A stretch of DNA of 64,000 nt from Saxidomus purpurata. Lineage: Eukaryota; Mollusca; Bivalvia; Venerida; Veneridae. Every line of letters starts with the position of its first letter. Position 1 is the first letter of the stretch. The DNA lies in contig JAFMSR010000001.1 of assembly GCA_022818135.1 (NCBI GenBank), positions 5,681,663 through 5,745,662 on the forward strand, in the 5' to 3' direction. Below the pieces are notes generated by a model. That model had not been told where the DNA came from, searched no databases, and saw nothing but the letters and a program-made list of their open reading frames with translations. The position numbers and the translations under genes were made by a program. Positions 10,138 through 21,300 of the stretch are shown one piece after another.

Positions 10138-13100
10138 GTATATTCATTATTGTTTTCGTGAGAAACAATGACTTTTATCACAGGTATTATATCGGGGTGA
10201 AATTCCTACATACCCCGAGTATTTGCTATTTTGCCTTCTTGGTGTCTTCTGGTCTTCCAGCAAAAAATATACAAATGATATTTATAATATTTTCTAAAGA
10301 CTTAACAAACCGAAAAACAAATGCAGCTTTGCGTATCTGACTTGTACGTATATACCTATGCAAACATTTGAATAGCCGTGCGTTCGAATAGATATAGGCA
10401 AGCGGTCATTTCATAACATTCTATTGCATACCATTTCAATAATAAATGACGTAATAACGCCTCATTACAATTTTTTGTTGTAAAACAGAAACAAATGAAA
10501 AACATGTGAACCTGAAGAAAAATGGCTTAATCATTGCATGTATCTTTCACAATGTTAACAACAGAGCTAGTCTTATTACTCAAAATCTCTATTACTAACG
10601 TGAAATACTTCAAATAATCTGGAAAGCTTATGTTAAGAAACAAAGCCTTTAAATCTGTATCTGTATCCCGGCAGGATAGGCAAGATCGGGCGTTTCAGAT
10701 TGATTATATCAGGGTGTGAACGTTTCATTGATACAGCCTTCGTTGATTAAAAAGTAATGTCAGTGAGTGAAAACTCGAACTTAGCAAATAAAGAAATTAC
10801 AAATGTTAAGCTTGTAAAGAAGTACTGCTTTAGTTTATACGAATTTATTTTAGTTCGATTACGAAGAAAGCTCCGCAGCTTATTGAATCGCTCTCGAACA
10901 CTCATTCCAGACGTTCGCGAGAGAGAGGCAACAAGTATTGTGCGTACAAGTACTGCTTTATATGCCACATGTTAACAGTCCAAAAGCCCAGATCGATTTA
11001 TTTACACTTTTGAGCACGAGAACAATTTTCATATGTATCAAATTTACATTGTATGTAGTTTCAGGCACCAATTGCTATATTAATTGCTATACCGGGGCCG
11101 ATGGGTCAAAATCCAAGATGGAGGCCAACATACTCGCCTAAATAATAGAAACTCGCTATTTTTCAATACTTTTCTCAGATATACATTGAGACACATCCAA
11201 GTTAAAATGCTTCTCATTTTATTCATATAATACACATAATTCTATGAAAATAAAGTTTATATTTGCCACAGATATACTACTTATACAGGGGTAAAATGTT
11301 GGAACAAATCGTATTTTCGTTACTTTTTTCGTCTAGATCGTTTTTCAATGCGATGTATTTTACCTTGATAAATATAAATGTACATAATTATATCGATTTA
11401 TATTTATCAAGGTAAAATACATCGCATTGAAAAACGATCTAGACGAAAAAAGTGACGAAAATACGATTTGTTCCAACATTTTACCCCTGTATAAGTAGTA
11501 TATCTGTGGCAAATATAAACTTTATTTTCATAGAATTATGTGTATTATATGAATAAAATGAGAAGCATTTTAACTTGGATGTGTCTCAATGTATATCTGA
11601 GAAAAGTATTGAAAAATAGCGAGTTTCTATTATTTAGGCGAGTATGTTGGCCTCCATCTTGGATTTTGACCCATCGGCCCCGGTATAGCAATTAATATAG
11701 CAATTGGTGCCTGAAACTACATACAATGTAAATTTGATACATATGAAAATTGTTCTCGTGCTCAAAAGTGTAAATAAATCGATCTGGGCTTTTGGACTGT
11801 TAACATGTGGCATATAAAGCAGTACTTGTACGCACAATACTTGTTGCCTCTCTCTCGCGAACGTCTGGAATGAGTGTTCGAGAGCGATTCAATAAGCTGC
11901 GGAGCTTTCTTCGTAATCGAACTAAAATAAATTCGTATAAACTAAAGCAGTACTTCTTTACAAGCTTAACATTTGTAATTTCTTTATTTGCTAAGTTCGA
12001 GTTTTCACTCACTGACATTACTTTTTAATCAACGAAGGCTGTATCAATGAAACGTTCACACCCTGATATAATCAATCTGAAACGCCCGATCTTGCCTATC
12101 CTGCCGGGATACAGATACAGATTTAAAGGCTTTGTTTCTTAACATAAGCTTTCCAGATTATTTGAAGTATTTCACGTTAGTAATAGAGATTTTGAGTAAT
12201 AAGACTAGCTCTGTTGTTAACATTGTGAAAGATACATGCAATGATTAAGCCATTTTTCTTCAGGTTCACATGTTTTTCATTTGTTTCTGTTTTACAACAA
12301 AAAATTGTAATGAGGCGTTATTACGTCATTTATTATTGAAATGGTATGCAATAGAATGTTATGAAATGACCGCTTGCCTATATCTATTCGAACGCACGGC
12401 TATTCAAATGTTTGCATAGGTATATACGTACAAGTCAGATACGCAAAGCTGCATTTGTTTTTCGGTTTGTTAAGTCTTTAGAAAATATTATAAATATCAT
12501 TTGTATATTTTTGCTGGAAGACCAGAAGACACCAAGAAGGCAAAATAGCAAATACTCGGGGTATGTAGGAATTTCACCCCGATATAATACCTGTGATAAA
12601 AGTCATTGTTTCTCACGAAAACAATAATGAATATACCTTAGACTTATTAAATAAAGCGTTTTGCCAACACTTCATCTTCATTTCTTTCTTAGAGTCTCCC
12701 GAGATTTTGTCTTTACGCCAGTCAAGAACGGCAATGAAAAAAACTCAGTGGAAGGTGTAATGTTATCATGACATAACTTTGTTATTTCGCTGGCATTAAA
12801 GCCGTTACATAAAAAGCAGTGTACATTCCTAAAATGTTTATAAACTGATTTATAGGACAAACAAGCCTCTTCCAAATATCTATCATAAGTTTTCCATAAA
12901 CCAGTAACATTACAATCACTTATAAATGTTCTATCGCATTTCTTTGAATTCCAGTGATCCAGCTGGGAAAATGTATGCAGAGGCTCAAACAAAATATTGC
13001 AGTCGTCCTCCTGCTTGGTTTCTGCAGCTGTTGCCAAGTCACGAATATAAGTTATTCTTCGCATTTTGGTCAGACAGCTAAATCTTAGACCTGTAAATTC

Positions 13101-13348
13101 CAGCCTTTTTAATTCAACGTTGTTGCATTCAGCACAGAATACATTTTTGTAAATTGAATCTGTATGCTTATCATAAGCCGGAAGTATATTCCTTAATGGA
13201 ACATCGAATTGTAGATTGTGATATTCACGTGTGCATTTTGTTGCGATTTCAATATCACTGTAGTGATACGGGCATTTAGATACCATTTCAAATGATTGTC
13301 CGTTCTTTATTTTTTCATCAAAAGGTCTATACTGCGCATCAACACATC
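9425..13348. repeat. ~3.9 kb near-perfect palindrome (inverted repeat, ~1.96 kb arms)
   Basis: The two arms are reverse complements around a centre at about 11387/11388, with almost no spacer (11380-11395 is itself nearly palindromic). Paired positions sum to 22775 near the centre and 22773 at the outer ends. The differences I found are A6 versus A5 (10262-10267/12508-12512), T8 versus T7 (10030-10037/12737-12743), and one substitution (11321 T against 11454). I did not align every base. Short open frames inside occur as mirror pairs and are not genes. It contains the 3' part of the receptor-C ectodomain exon in each arm. Confidence 0.95.
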
Positions 13349-13588
13349 GGTTTATCTCCTTGGCGTCATAAATTTCCTCTTTGCTCTCAAAGTGAACAGA
13401 TTTGTCGGGACAGCAGTTCAGTCCACATTCATTATGACACTCACAATCCTTACAACAAGGTGGTGTCGACATCCAGTCCAATGTAGTTCCGTTTATGCTC
13501 TCATTCCATTTTGGTGCACTTGTGCTGCATGTGCTTGTAAACGGACAATAGTCTAAATAGTCGTCCATTCGTCTCTTTATTGTCTTAC
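12637..13588 (-). pseudogene. Receptor C: orphan family-B GPCR ectodomain exon, frameshifted
   Basis: The exon begins after a likely acceptor (tttttgtag at 13597-13589) in the same phase as genes A and B. Order: SMB-like cluster (CCKDCECHNECGLNCCPD), then IYKNVFCAECNNV, a CNVTG glycosylation motif, and FRNVHCFLCNGF. It is clearly homologous to A and B but much more diverged from them than they are from each other. Run 12737-12743 has 7 bases where the left arm has 8, so the frame is lost about 35 codons before the donor (12637/12636). No 7TM exon is found downstream; the palindrome centre is there instead. The open frame extends upstream to 13697 with a hydrophobic N-terminus, which could be a signal peptide or translated polypyrimidine tract. 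If the 7-base run is a sequencing error, the exon itself could be intact. Confidence 0.75.
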
Positions 13589-13786
13589 CTACAAAAACAT
13601 TCCAATTTCCAAGCAAAAGCTGAATTAGATTAAGAACAAAAAATGAAGAAACAAAAGAAACAGTGCCCAAACTTGAGAAGTTCATAACTTGATTCATTTC
13701 TGTTCCAACAAAATGTTGCTTATTTATTTATATTTAGATCTAACTAAATGCTTTTTTCGACGCAAACTTTTGAAATTATAGAGTTA

Positions 13787-14876
13787 AAGAGGCACTCACT
13801 ATATCTAGCAGATTATATACTCGAAGTATAGATTATGTGTTCAATGAATGTAAAATGATAATTCTAACACGACCAGCGAATAACCTACATACATGTAGAA
13901 CAAAATCTATTTGGGTTATTCTGCAATAAACCGACCTTGAACGACGCTGCACGCGCATCGTGTTTCGGATGTTCAATTTACCCGACGTATAGAGGATCTT
14001 ACATGGCATACTGTGGATGACTTGGGGCAAAGCGGGGGTCCGATTGTTTTTGTTTACACAGTGACGTCATTAATGAAAAGAAACTGTGACGTCATTTACC
14101 TATACCCGTTATTGATATTTTTCGTTACTTGAACCGTTATTGCGTACCCTGTAAATTTGAACCATTTCTATAAATGAAATTCCTGTTACATTTACTCGAA
14201 AATTATCAAAGTTTTTTTCTTTCTTATAAAACTAGTTTACGTTGATGAAATATCTGAAACACTGCGTACTATACATTTTTCATGAATGAAAGTAACATTG
14301 AAGTGTTCTCGGGAGGAAACTTCAACGGCAAAATCTAGGTGCGTAGCACGCAGGTGTAAATTACGTTCGATGAAAATAGTTCTCTCATTTACTTCAAATG
14401 CTGTTTCAAATAAGTCGTGTAAGAAGCGAAATAATGAGTATCCAAGTTTGGTTTATGGTTGAATAACCCTCGTTTGTCGTTCTTATGCGTAATAATATAT
14501 CACTCAGGCCTTCGGCCTCCGTAATACATTCTTGCGCATAAAAACTCCAAACTCGGGTTATTCTACGATAAACCAAACATGAATACAAATCATTTCTTAA
14601 ATAAATACAATTTCAAAGAAGATTTGCCTAATTATACTACAATTAATAAAAGTAGAGGCCTTTTGTAATGAATCGCATCCACCCATTAATTGTACAACAA
14701 CAACTCTACATAGATTATCGACTGGTTTACGGTACTGCATCACATGTTAAACCGCTGATTTTATCGACAATGACTGGGAATGCAAAGCTGCAACTTTTAG
14801 GTTAGATTCATTACTTATGTTTATGAGTTAGATATCTAATTTAGTTCGACATCAGTTATAGGGTATGTCCCTTTTA
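13787..14876 (+). mobile_element. MITE family 2 copy split by an inserted repeat
   Basis: 13787-13852 is the left part (AAAGAGGCACTCACTATATC through atgtaaaatgata). The element resumes at about 14596 (aaataaatacaatttcaaag) and ends GGGTATGTCCCTTTTA near 14876. The ~740 bp between is a nested insertion. Confidence 0.8.
13853..14595. mobile_element. Insertion within MITE family 2, with inverted repeats
   Basis: It holds GGTTATTCTGCAATAAACC near one end and GGGTTATTCTACGATAAACC near the other. It also has an inverted pair centred on AGGCCTTCGGCCT near 14513, with flanking arms 14443-14475 and 14545-14577 (gtttggtttat/ataaaccaaac). No transposase was seen. It is defined mainly by interruption of the host MITE. 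Confidence 0.6.
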
Positions 14877-15702
14877 GTATACTCCTAGATTCACTAATTT
14901 GCTACAAATATAAGTGTAGAATAACTTGAGGTGGACAAATACAACCAAACCATCACACAAAATAAATACAGAGTTCGTATATTTTAGCATCAGCATGTGA
15001 AAAGGAATATCAGTAATATCATTCCTGGAAACGTATAAATTTGCTGACTAAAGACCAAGTAAACGTCAACCGTATAATGTTGTTCTGTCAATTATTTAAG
15101 AAATAATAAAATCTTCCCTGTATTTTAACGTTGAATAAAATACAGTCAGGAATTTGGATGCGTAGTAATTAAATCACGAGTGCGTAGCACGAGTGATTTA
15201 TTTTTTCGCATCCAAATGACAGACTGTATTTAATTCAACGATAAAATATAGGAAACAATTTATTATTTCGATTCTAACACGTTATTTTCTTTGAAAACAA
15301 TCTCGAACTTTATTTAGCGCGAAGTAGTGCATTATTGTAACCTTAAAACGCGAAATACAATTGGACGCGCTTGTTTACATACGTCACGTCGTTACGTCAT
15401 TTAAGGCACGTTGTCCTTGGAAAAACGTTCTGTATTTTATTGCTTTTCCATATATGTTTATATAGGAAAAGCAGCCGCTTGTGTTAGAATTATTATTAAT
15501 GTAAATACCACTCATTTATAGATGCTCGGAGAGTTTAGTGTATGTTTTTATTTGTAATCAAATACGAGTTTATAAAATATAGAACAATAGAGTCATGTTG
15601 AATTAATACTGTTAGATTAAATGCTCTGGTCAATTCCATTGCAGTAGTTATAATCATGAATACATTACGTTAATGTCAAATTATAGACATTTACTTCATT
15701 TA
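14877..15702. other. Intergenic; contains a strong hairpin at 15118-15250
   Basis: No gene was recognised. The hairpin is given as its own entry. Confidence 0.4.
15118..15250. repeat. Long imperfect hairpin
   Basis: Left arm (cgttgaataaaatacagtc, then atttggatgcg) pairs with right arm (cgcatccaaat, then gactgtatttaattcaacg). The inner part TCACGAGTGCGTAGCACGAG is itself self-complementary. It looks like the structured core of a foldback or hairpin-ended element. Confidence 0.75.
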
Positions 15703-15730
15703 CTTAAGGCTGCTCACTCTCAGATTTCTG
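15703..15730. mobile_element. End fragment of MITE family 1
   Basis: TTAAGGCTGCTCACTCTCAGAT resembles the TTAA plus AGCTGCTCGCTCTCAG terminus of family 1. The opposite terminus is absent. Confidence 0.45.
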
Positions 15731-15825
15731 TAGTAGTCATGGATAAGGCTCATGTAAATTGAGTACCAGTATACACATTATACCTTAGTTATTATTACTC
15801 AAGAAACTATGTACGCGTCAAAGTG

Positions 15826-15826
<1 letters not shown>

Positions 15827-15860
<34 letters not shown>

Positions 15861-15863
15861 TTA
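15827..15863. repeat. (TTTA)n microsatellite
   Basis: About nine uninterrupted TTTA units. Confidence 0.95.
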
Positions 15864-17959
15864 CTAGGACGTATGTTAGGAGTGTTTCTCGTGAAAAATC
15901 AACAAAAGTTTTTTTTAATTCGAAACGTTATACTCTAACCTTGTTATCTTATTCTCAAAAGCATTTTGCTTCAATCTTATTGTTGCTATATTTCTACTAA
16001 TATAAACTTATTTCATCATTTTATATTTGTCTCTATTACTTTCCTTATTTGTCAAATCTGCTTGCATATGTAAAGCATTTTATCACAATATATGGTGTGA
16101 GATAATCCGACATAACAATATGTATACATGTAAAGAAAAAGTTTTATACGTGTATACGAAATAAACTCATTTCTTTGTGTTTACCATTGACTAAGTAGTT
16201 TTTACCATTGTTCATAATTAGCATAAATCGTTTGCATGTTTCCGAGGGTTTTGTTTCTTTAATGGGGGCATTGCCAGTAAGTCCTACGTGCAATATATCA
16301 ATAGGAGCTTTTCAGCAGCAGAAGATGAAATGCTTTATCGCAAGATATTTAGTTATGCATACTAAGCTTCCAGCCTAAACAGCAAGTTTGACATTAAAGT
16401 AAGAGGAGTAGCTGGTCAGTATTTATATATTCAGTACTGTTCTCCAGATTCTTTCTTAAACAAGTTTCAGTAGGTGTTACCGAGTTGTACATAAACGTCC
16501 AACATTTTCATTTCTCATTTCAAAAGAAAAGTATCATTAACTGACTGAGTTTGATAGTTTTAGCCTAAAGTGATGTAATACAGAATGATTTGCGTCAAAC
16601 ACATGACAATTTTACATTCTACGTATGAAAGACAGATAATTAACATCTTATCATTTTTTAATGAAATCAAAGGCTCTCAATGGCATATAGCTGGAGTTTA
16701 TCTCACTTTTCATTTTATTCACCGAATATAGATGGACCCTACTAAATTGCCAATGCCGAGTTATAATACCTCAGAGTGAAGATTTCATTTAGTCCTAACT
16801 TTACACAACTGATAAATTACAGATATAAATGGTATAATAACCTGAACTAATTTGACTACTTACTAATACCTAATAAGACCGCATGCTTGTACGAGATGCA
16901 CAATGTTAACATACACATCCCCACCACATATGACTGTTTATTTAGCATACCTGAGGTCAATGGTTACTTCAATTTCAAATTTTAACAGTTTTTTCCTGTA
17001 CATTTCAATATTTCAAGAACGGGTACAATGTACATCATTATTTCTGAAGAACTTTATCATTGAGAAAAAGAATGTTTCCTTACATCTTTTTATTTTGTCA
17101 AAATCTAAATTATAACTTTAGTCAGAAATATTGCAAATATCAGAAAGCGTTTTAAAATTGGGTCGTTGCCTTTCTAATTATAGAAAATATTAGCCTGTAA
17201 CTTTAACATGATCATCGGCTTAGCTCGTTTACATTAAAATCATATCCAAATCGGAAGTTCAAATCAAATCGAATGGGACAACGCAATAGGTACATACCTG
17301 TTGCTGGTGTTGTGACACAGTAGCACAGTAATGTCTGTACAAATAATAAACCTGAAATGGAACAAGAGGTCCAAAAGGGCCAGTATCGCTCTACTGGTAT
17401 GTCTGACTGGATTATTCTCAGTAAGTTATGAAAAACTCTTTTGCAATGTTACCAAGAAAAAGCCAATAGAGTTCACTGTGACATTGAATCACTGAGTCCC
17501 CCCCCCCTTTGCAAAAAAACTAACAAAAAACAGTAGGATAACGGTAACCCTGTTGAAGAAGTTTATTTGTAATATATTGATTACGTTCATTGAAATCCTC
17601 AACATGACTACACGCTCTGGCAAACCGAATTAACTGAGAAATGTATACCCCATAAGATGTAGCATGAGGTACATCCCCATACTACGCGTAGTGCTAGTAG
17701 TATAAACTAACATTTTACATATTAATTAAGTCACTGTGCTCAGATAAGATTGTCCTACCTACAAAACAGTGTAGCCTACACCCTATTTGTTCAAGAATGT
17801 TTATAAAAGAAAATAATACTGTAAATTCGGATAATTTTCGCGTGACGAAAATTTTGCGATTCATGAACAAACTTTACTAATTGAATATATTTGAAATGAA
17901 TCTTTCGCGAGATTGTTAAATTAGCGAAGTGGGAAATTCGTAAAAATAAAGAACATTAA
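15864..17959. other. No gene recognised
   Basis: About 2.1 kb of AT-rich DNA. Short open frames lack recognisable domains. Around 17360-17400, gaggtccaaaagggccagtatcgctct resembles the end of a bivalve interspersed repeat. A C10 run lies near 17500. Confidence 0.4.
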
Positions 17960-18331
17960 AGGTGCACTCCCTACATCTAGTGATTATATTCTCGAAACAT
18001 AGATGATGTGTTCAATGACCGTAAAATGATAAATAAATACAATTTCAAAGAAGAACCTATGGCGTAAAATGCCCCATTTTACCACAATTTATCAGTATAG
18101 ATGCTTTCTGGAATAAATCGCATCCACCCATTAATTGTACAACAACAACTCTACATATATTATTGAATGGTTTACGGTACTGCAGTATATTTTAAACCGC
18201 TGATTGTATCAATAATGGCTGGGAATGCATAGCTGAAACTTTTAGGTTAAGTTATAATACTTCCAAAGATGCTATTATTTATGTTTTGGATGCTATTTAG
18301 ATCGACATCAATTATAGGGTCCCTTTAACCA
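17960..18331 (+). mobile_element. MITE family 2, near full length
   Basis: It starts AAAGGTGCACTCCCTACATC and ends ATAGGGTCCCTTTAA, giving imperfect terminal inverted repeats (AAAGGGGCACTCCCTA versus AAAGGGACATACCCTA across the family). About 370 bp, no ORF. Flanking TTAA-like bases are present but I could not prove a target duplication here. Confidence 0.85.
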
Positions 18332-18763
18332 TCGCGAATTTTTCCTAATTTACAGTATAATTTTTTCAAAAGCTCATTGCAAAAACTTAAAAACAGTAAC
18401 TATAGGAGACGCCCTATTGGACTCCGTAACGGCAAGTTGTTTAGAAACTGAGTTGTAACAAACATCAATTACTGTCATTGTCCGCTTTGAGCTCAGAATT
18501 TCCCTGCATTTGTCGCCATTTTTGTGTATCTGAATAACTTTACTTCCACAAGCCACATAAATGTTGTCTTCGTCATCACACGTTATACCGAGTGGACTCT
18601 GAATTGTGTCATGAGTAAACTTAAAAATCACTTGACCTTTAGAGTTTAGTGCAATATATGGTTATTCCCTTTGTCCGCAGCAAACAGCATATCTTCTGTT
18701 ACATTCGATGCGAGATGTTTCACCGCTTTGAAAAGTGGTTTACCGTCGGAGTCATAGAAACAA

Positions 18764-19080
18764 AAATAATATCAAACAGGGAATGCCACGTACCAAAAAC
18801 GCAGCCTCCCCAAAACGAACCCCACATCACCCAGAAGTGCACACCACCAACACACACACACACACACGCACACACAAACGACACACACACACAATCATGT
18901 ACACACACATATATACACTACCAACACACACTAGCATACAAAGCAAACACACGAGGACAAAACGAACAATTAAAGGAACACAGTGGGGCACCGCCTTGGA
19001 ACGGTCAGTGGCAAAAACACCACTGGGGAGCTTAAACCGGTTTATGGTGCGCACCCAACCTCACTCTTACCCCCACCATG
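18764..19080 (-). mobile_element. Retroelement 3' copy inserted in the TRIM-like pseudogene
   Basis: It runs from the element terminus (aaacaaaaataatatcaaac at 18764) back to CCCCCACCATG near 19080. It includes the CA tract. It separates the NHL segment encoding the last repeats from the upstream NHL segment. Confidence 0.85.
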
Positions 19081-19145
19081 TAGTTTCTGTTTCAAGAAGA
19101 CCTGTTTCAGTTTTGAAGACCTGTTTCAGTACTGTTTCAGTAGAA

Positions 19146-19248
19146 ATTTTGAAACAAAAACAAAAATAATATCAAACAGGGAATGCCACGTACCAAAAAC
19201 GCAGCCTCCCCAAAACGAGCCCCACAGCACCCAGAAGTGCACACCACC

Positions 19249-19285
<37 letters not shown>

Positions 19286-19378
19286 CACACACACACAATC
19301 ATGTACACACACACACATACACTACCAACACACACTAGCATACAAAGCAAACACACGAGGACAAAACGAACAATTAAA
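19146..19378 (-). mobile_element. Second retroelement 3' copy in the pseudogene, with target duplication
   Basis: The terminus is at 19158 and the 5' truncation at about 19378 (caattaaaga). The 16-base phrase GACCTGTTTCAGTACT occurs on both sides, at 19118-19133 and 19379-19394, as expected of a target-site duplication. Between that and the terminus (19134-19157) is additional tgtttcag-containing sequence, so the target also carries local tandem duplication. Confidence 0.85.
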
Positions 19379-20066
19379 GACCTGTTTCAGTACTTTACCA
19401 GTGAAGTCAATATACTGTACCTGCCAGTCTGATAACGAGTATTCTGTTGCTATCTGAACGGGTATGACAAAACAATTGTTAAAGGGAACAAGACTGTAAC
19501 ATGTTCCACTTGTTGTAAATACAATAACAGCACTATCTTTATTGTGTTTGTGGCAGTATTTGAAGATCCCGTTGTCATATGAACCTGGAACAATAAAGTG
19601 TACACTGTATATACAACTAGGAGATGTATCCATACACGATTTCTGAGAACTTACATCGTCGTTAAACAAACACAAATTGTGGTCGAGTATTGAGCCCGTT
19701 TTTTTATAAATAGTGCCCATGTAGCACACTCTGGTTGTGTGTTTTGGAAAACAGAAAATAATTTCTCCTGTTTCGGGAATATTAATTGCTCCGATGTTGT
19801 CCAGATTGTTCACGGAAGGATGGTATGAAGCTTTACATTTCTGAAGTGGAACAAGATTTTGTGAAATGTTTCTGTGTCAATGCCTTTCGGAATTCGTTCT
19901 TCCCTATTATTCGATGATTTCTGCAAGCTGTGGTATTTTCGTGGTGCTTACAACACTGTATACATAAAAATTGTTCGCACACAGCTCAATGTCCAACTGC
20001 TTCCTTCTCCAGGCGTGGATCACATACTTCACACGTATTTTCAAAGGTTTCAAACGAGTTCACTTC

Positions 20067-20605
20067 ACATGTGTTAAAGTTAGTAATGTTTTCTTAAAAT
20101 TTTAAATCCGTTTGAGTCCTGATATTTCTTTTGAAAATTATGTTTTCTGTTTGAGTGACTGTACTTATAGTTTCACTTTTTTTAAACATCCACGACAGTT
20201 AATTGCCCATTGTTAGATATATAGAGAAGGCATTAAAGTTGTGATCATTTTATCAAGATTTGCTAATATTTATTAAATACATTGTATAACGCATACCAAT
20301 ATTACCAAAGAGAACACGATAAGCTTTCAAGTTTACACTGATAAAGAGTTTAAATGTTTAATAGACAACCTCTATTACTTCCTTATTGGATAAAATACCT
20401 CAAAAGAACATACCCTACATCCTCGAAACATAGATTATGTGTTCAATGAACGTAAAATGGTAAATAAATACTATTTCAAGGAAGAACCTATGGCGAAAAT
20501 GAAGGGAAATACTCCACGGCTATTGTAAAGTTTTAGAAACGAGTTTCGAACTGTATTTCCCTGTTACAATTCAAGAAATTTCAATTTGGTTTTAGTAATG
20601 GACCT
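20067..20605. other. Intergenic with a MITE family 2 fragment (20402-20490)
   Basis: The fragment holds AACATACCCTACATCCTCGA and the cattgaacgtaaaatgg segment. Otherwise nothing was recognised. Confidence 0.5.
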
Positions 20606-20962
20606 TTAAAGCTGCTCGCTCTGAGCTACCGTTGAAAAAATATTCTTTTAAAAACTGACATACTTATACATAAATATAACATTAAAGGCTAGAATCAAAA
20701 TATAAGCAAAAATCTAGGTAGGAATTTGCAGAAATCGATTGAAAATGTCGGTTACAGGGCACCGCTACACTATATGTTTATATTGGAATTTCAAAAAGCG
20801 TTTGAACGCTTTTGAATTTGATAGCGTATTATTTGAAATTTAGAGATATACGTGACAGGAATTTATACTGGAGCCTTATTATATGACTATATGCTCTTAA
20901 ATACGTACATGCAGTTTGAAGAACTTTTGTTTTTACCAAAATCTGAGAGCGAGCAGCTTTAA
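20606..20962. mobile_element. MITE family 1, complete, TTAA-flanked
   Basis: TTAA then AGCTGCTCGCTCTGAG on the left; CTGAGAGCGAGCAGCT then TTAA on the right. No ORF, 357 bp including the target. TTAA targets and terminal inverted repeats fit piggyBac-type mobilisation; the empty sites in the duplicated units (see 40350-40686) support this. Confidence 0.85.
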
Positions 20963-21110
20963 CCTAGAAGTTACCGACATTTTCAGTCGATATCTGCAAA
21001 TTCCTACCTTTTTGCTTATATTTTGATTCTAGCCTTTAGTTTATATTTATGTTTAATTATGCCAATTAAAAAAAAATCAACGGTAACTGAGAGCGAGCAA
21101 CTTTAACTTT
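20963..21110. mobile_element. Inverted half-copy of MITE family 1 abutting the complete copy
   Basis: It contains accgacattttcagtcgat and CAACGGTAACTGAGAGCGAG, the inverted left half of the neighbouring element, ending at AACTTTAA. The two together form a tail-to-tail arrangement. Confidence 0.75.
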
Positions 21111-21179
21111 GTTATTTTCCTGAACTTTGTCGCACTCTTTGGGGCGTCATTGTTCATGGCTTTACTTTTTTTCTCTGTT

Positions 21180-21208
21180 CCCTGTTTGATATTATTTTTG
21201 TTTTTTTT
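21180..21208 (+). mobile_element. Minimal (~28 bp) retroelement 3' terminus
   Basis: CCCTGTTTGATATTATTTTT plus GTTTTTTTT, with no upstream element sequence. Confidence 0.6.
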
Positions 21209-21300
21209 ACTTTTTTTCTCGTCAACTATCTTCAATTCACTACTACTCTTATTTTTTCCCGCTCTTATCTATCACTTCAATGCTGTTTTTATTTCTATTA

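Larger units (their letters stand above)
18374..20066 (-). pseudogene. B-box/NHL (TRIM-like) protein pseudogene
   Basis: In minus order: a B-box zinc finger at 20040-19900 (CEVCDP, AVCEQFLCIQCCKHHE, CRNH) with an in-frame TGA at 19986-19988; a linker with at least two frame changes between about 19905 and 19835; an NHL-propeller-like segment at 19813-19378 containing SVNNLDNIGAI; then retroelement insertions; then the last NHL repeats (ADKGNN, SPLGITCDDEDNIYVACG) ending at 18374, with another frame change near 18650. The family is an E3-ligase-type or RNA-regulatory class strongly expanded in bivalves. The nonsense codon, several frameshifts and two insertions make this copy dead. No RING domain was found upstream. 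Confidence 0.85.

Noticed and set aside
10747..12028. Mirror-image pairs of ~70-codon open frames around the palindrome centre
   Set aside because: They are identical because the DNA is palindromic; no domain, and one of each pair is the reverse copy.
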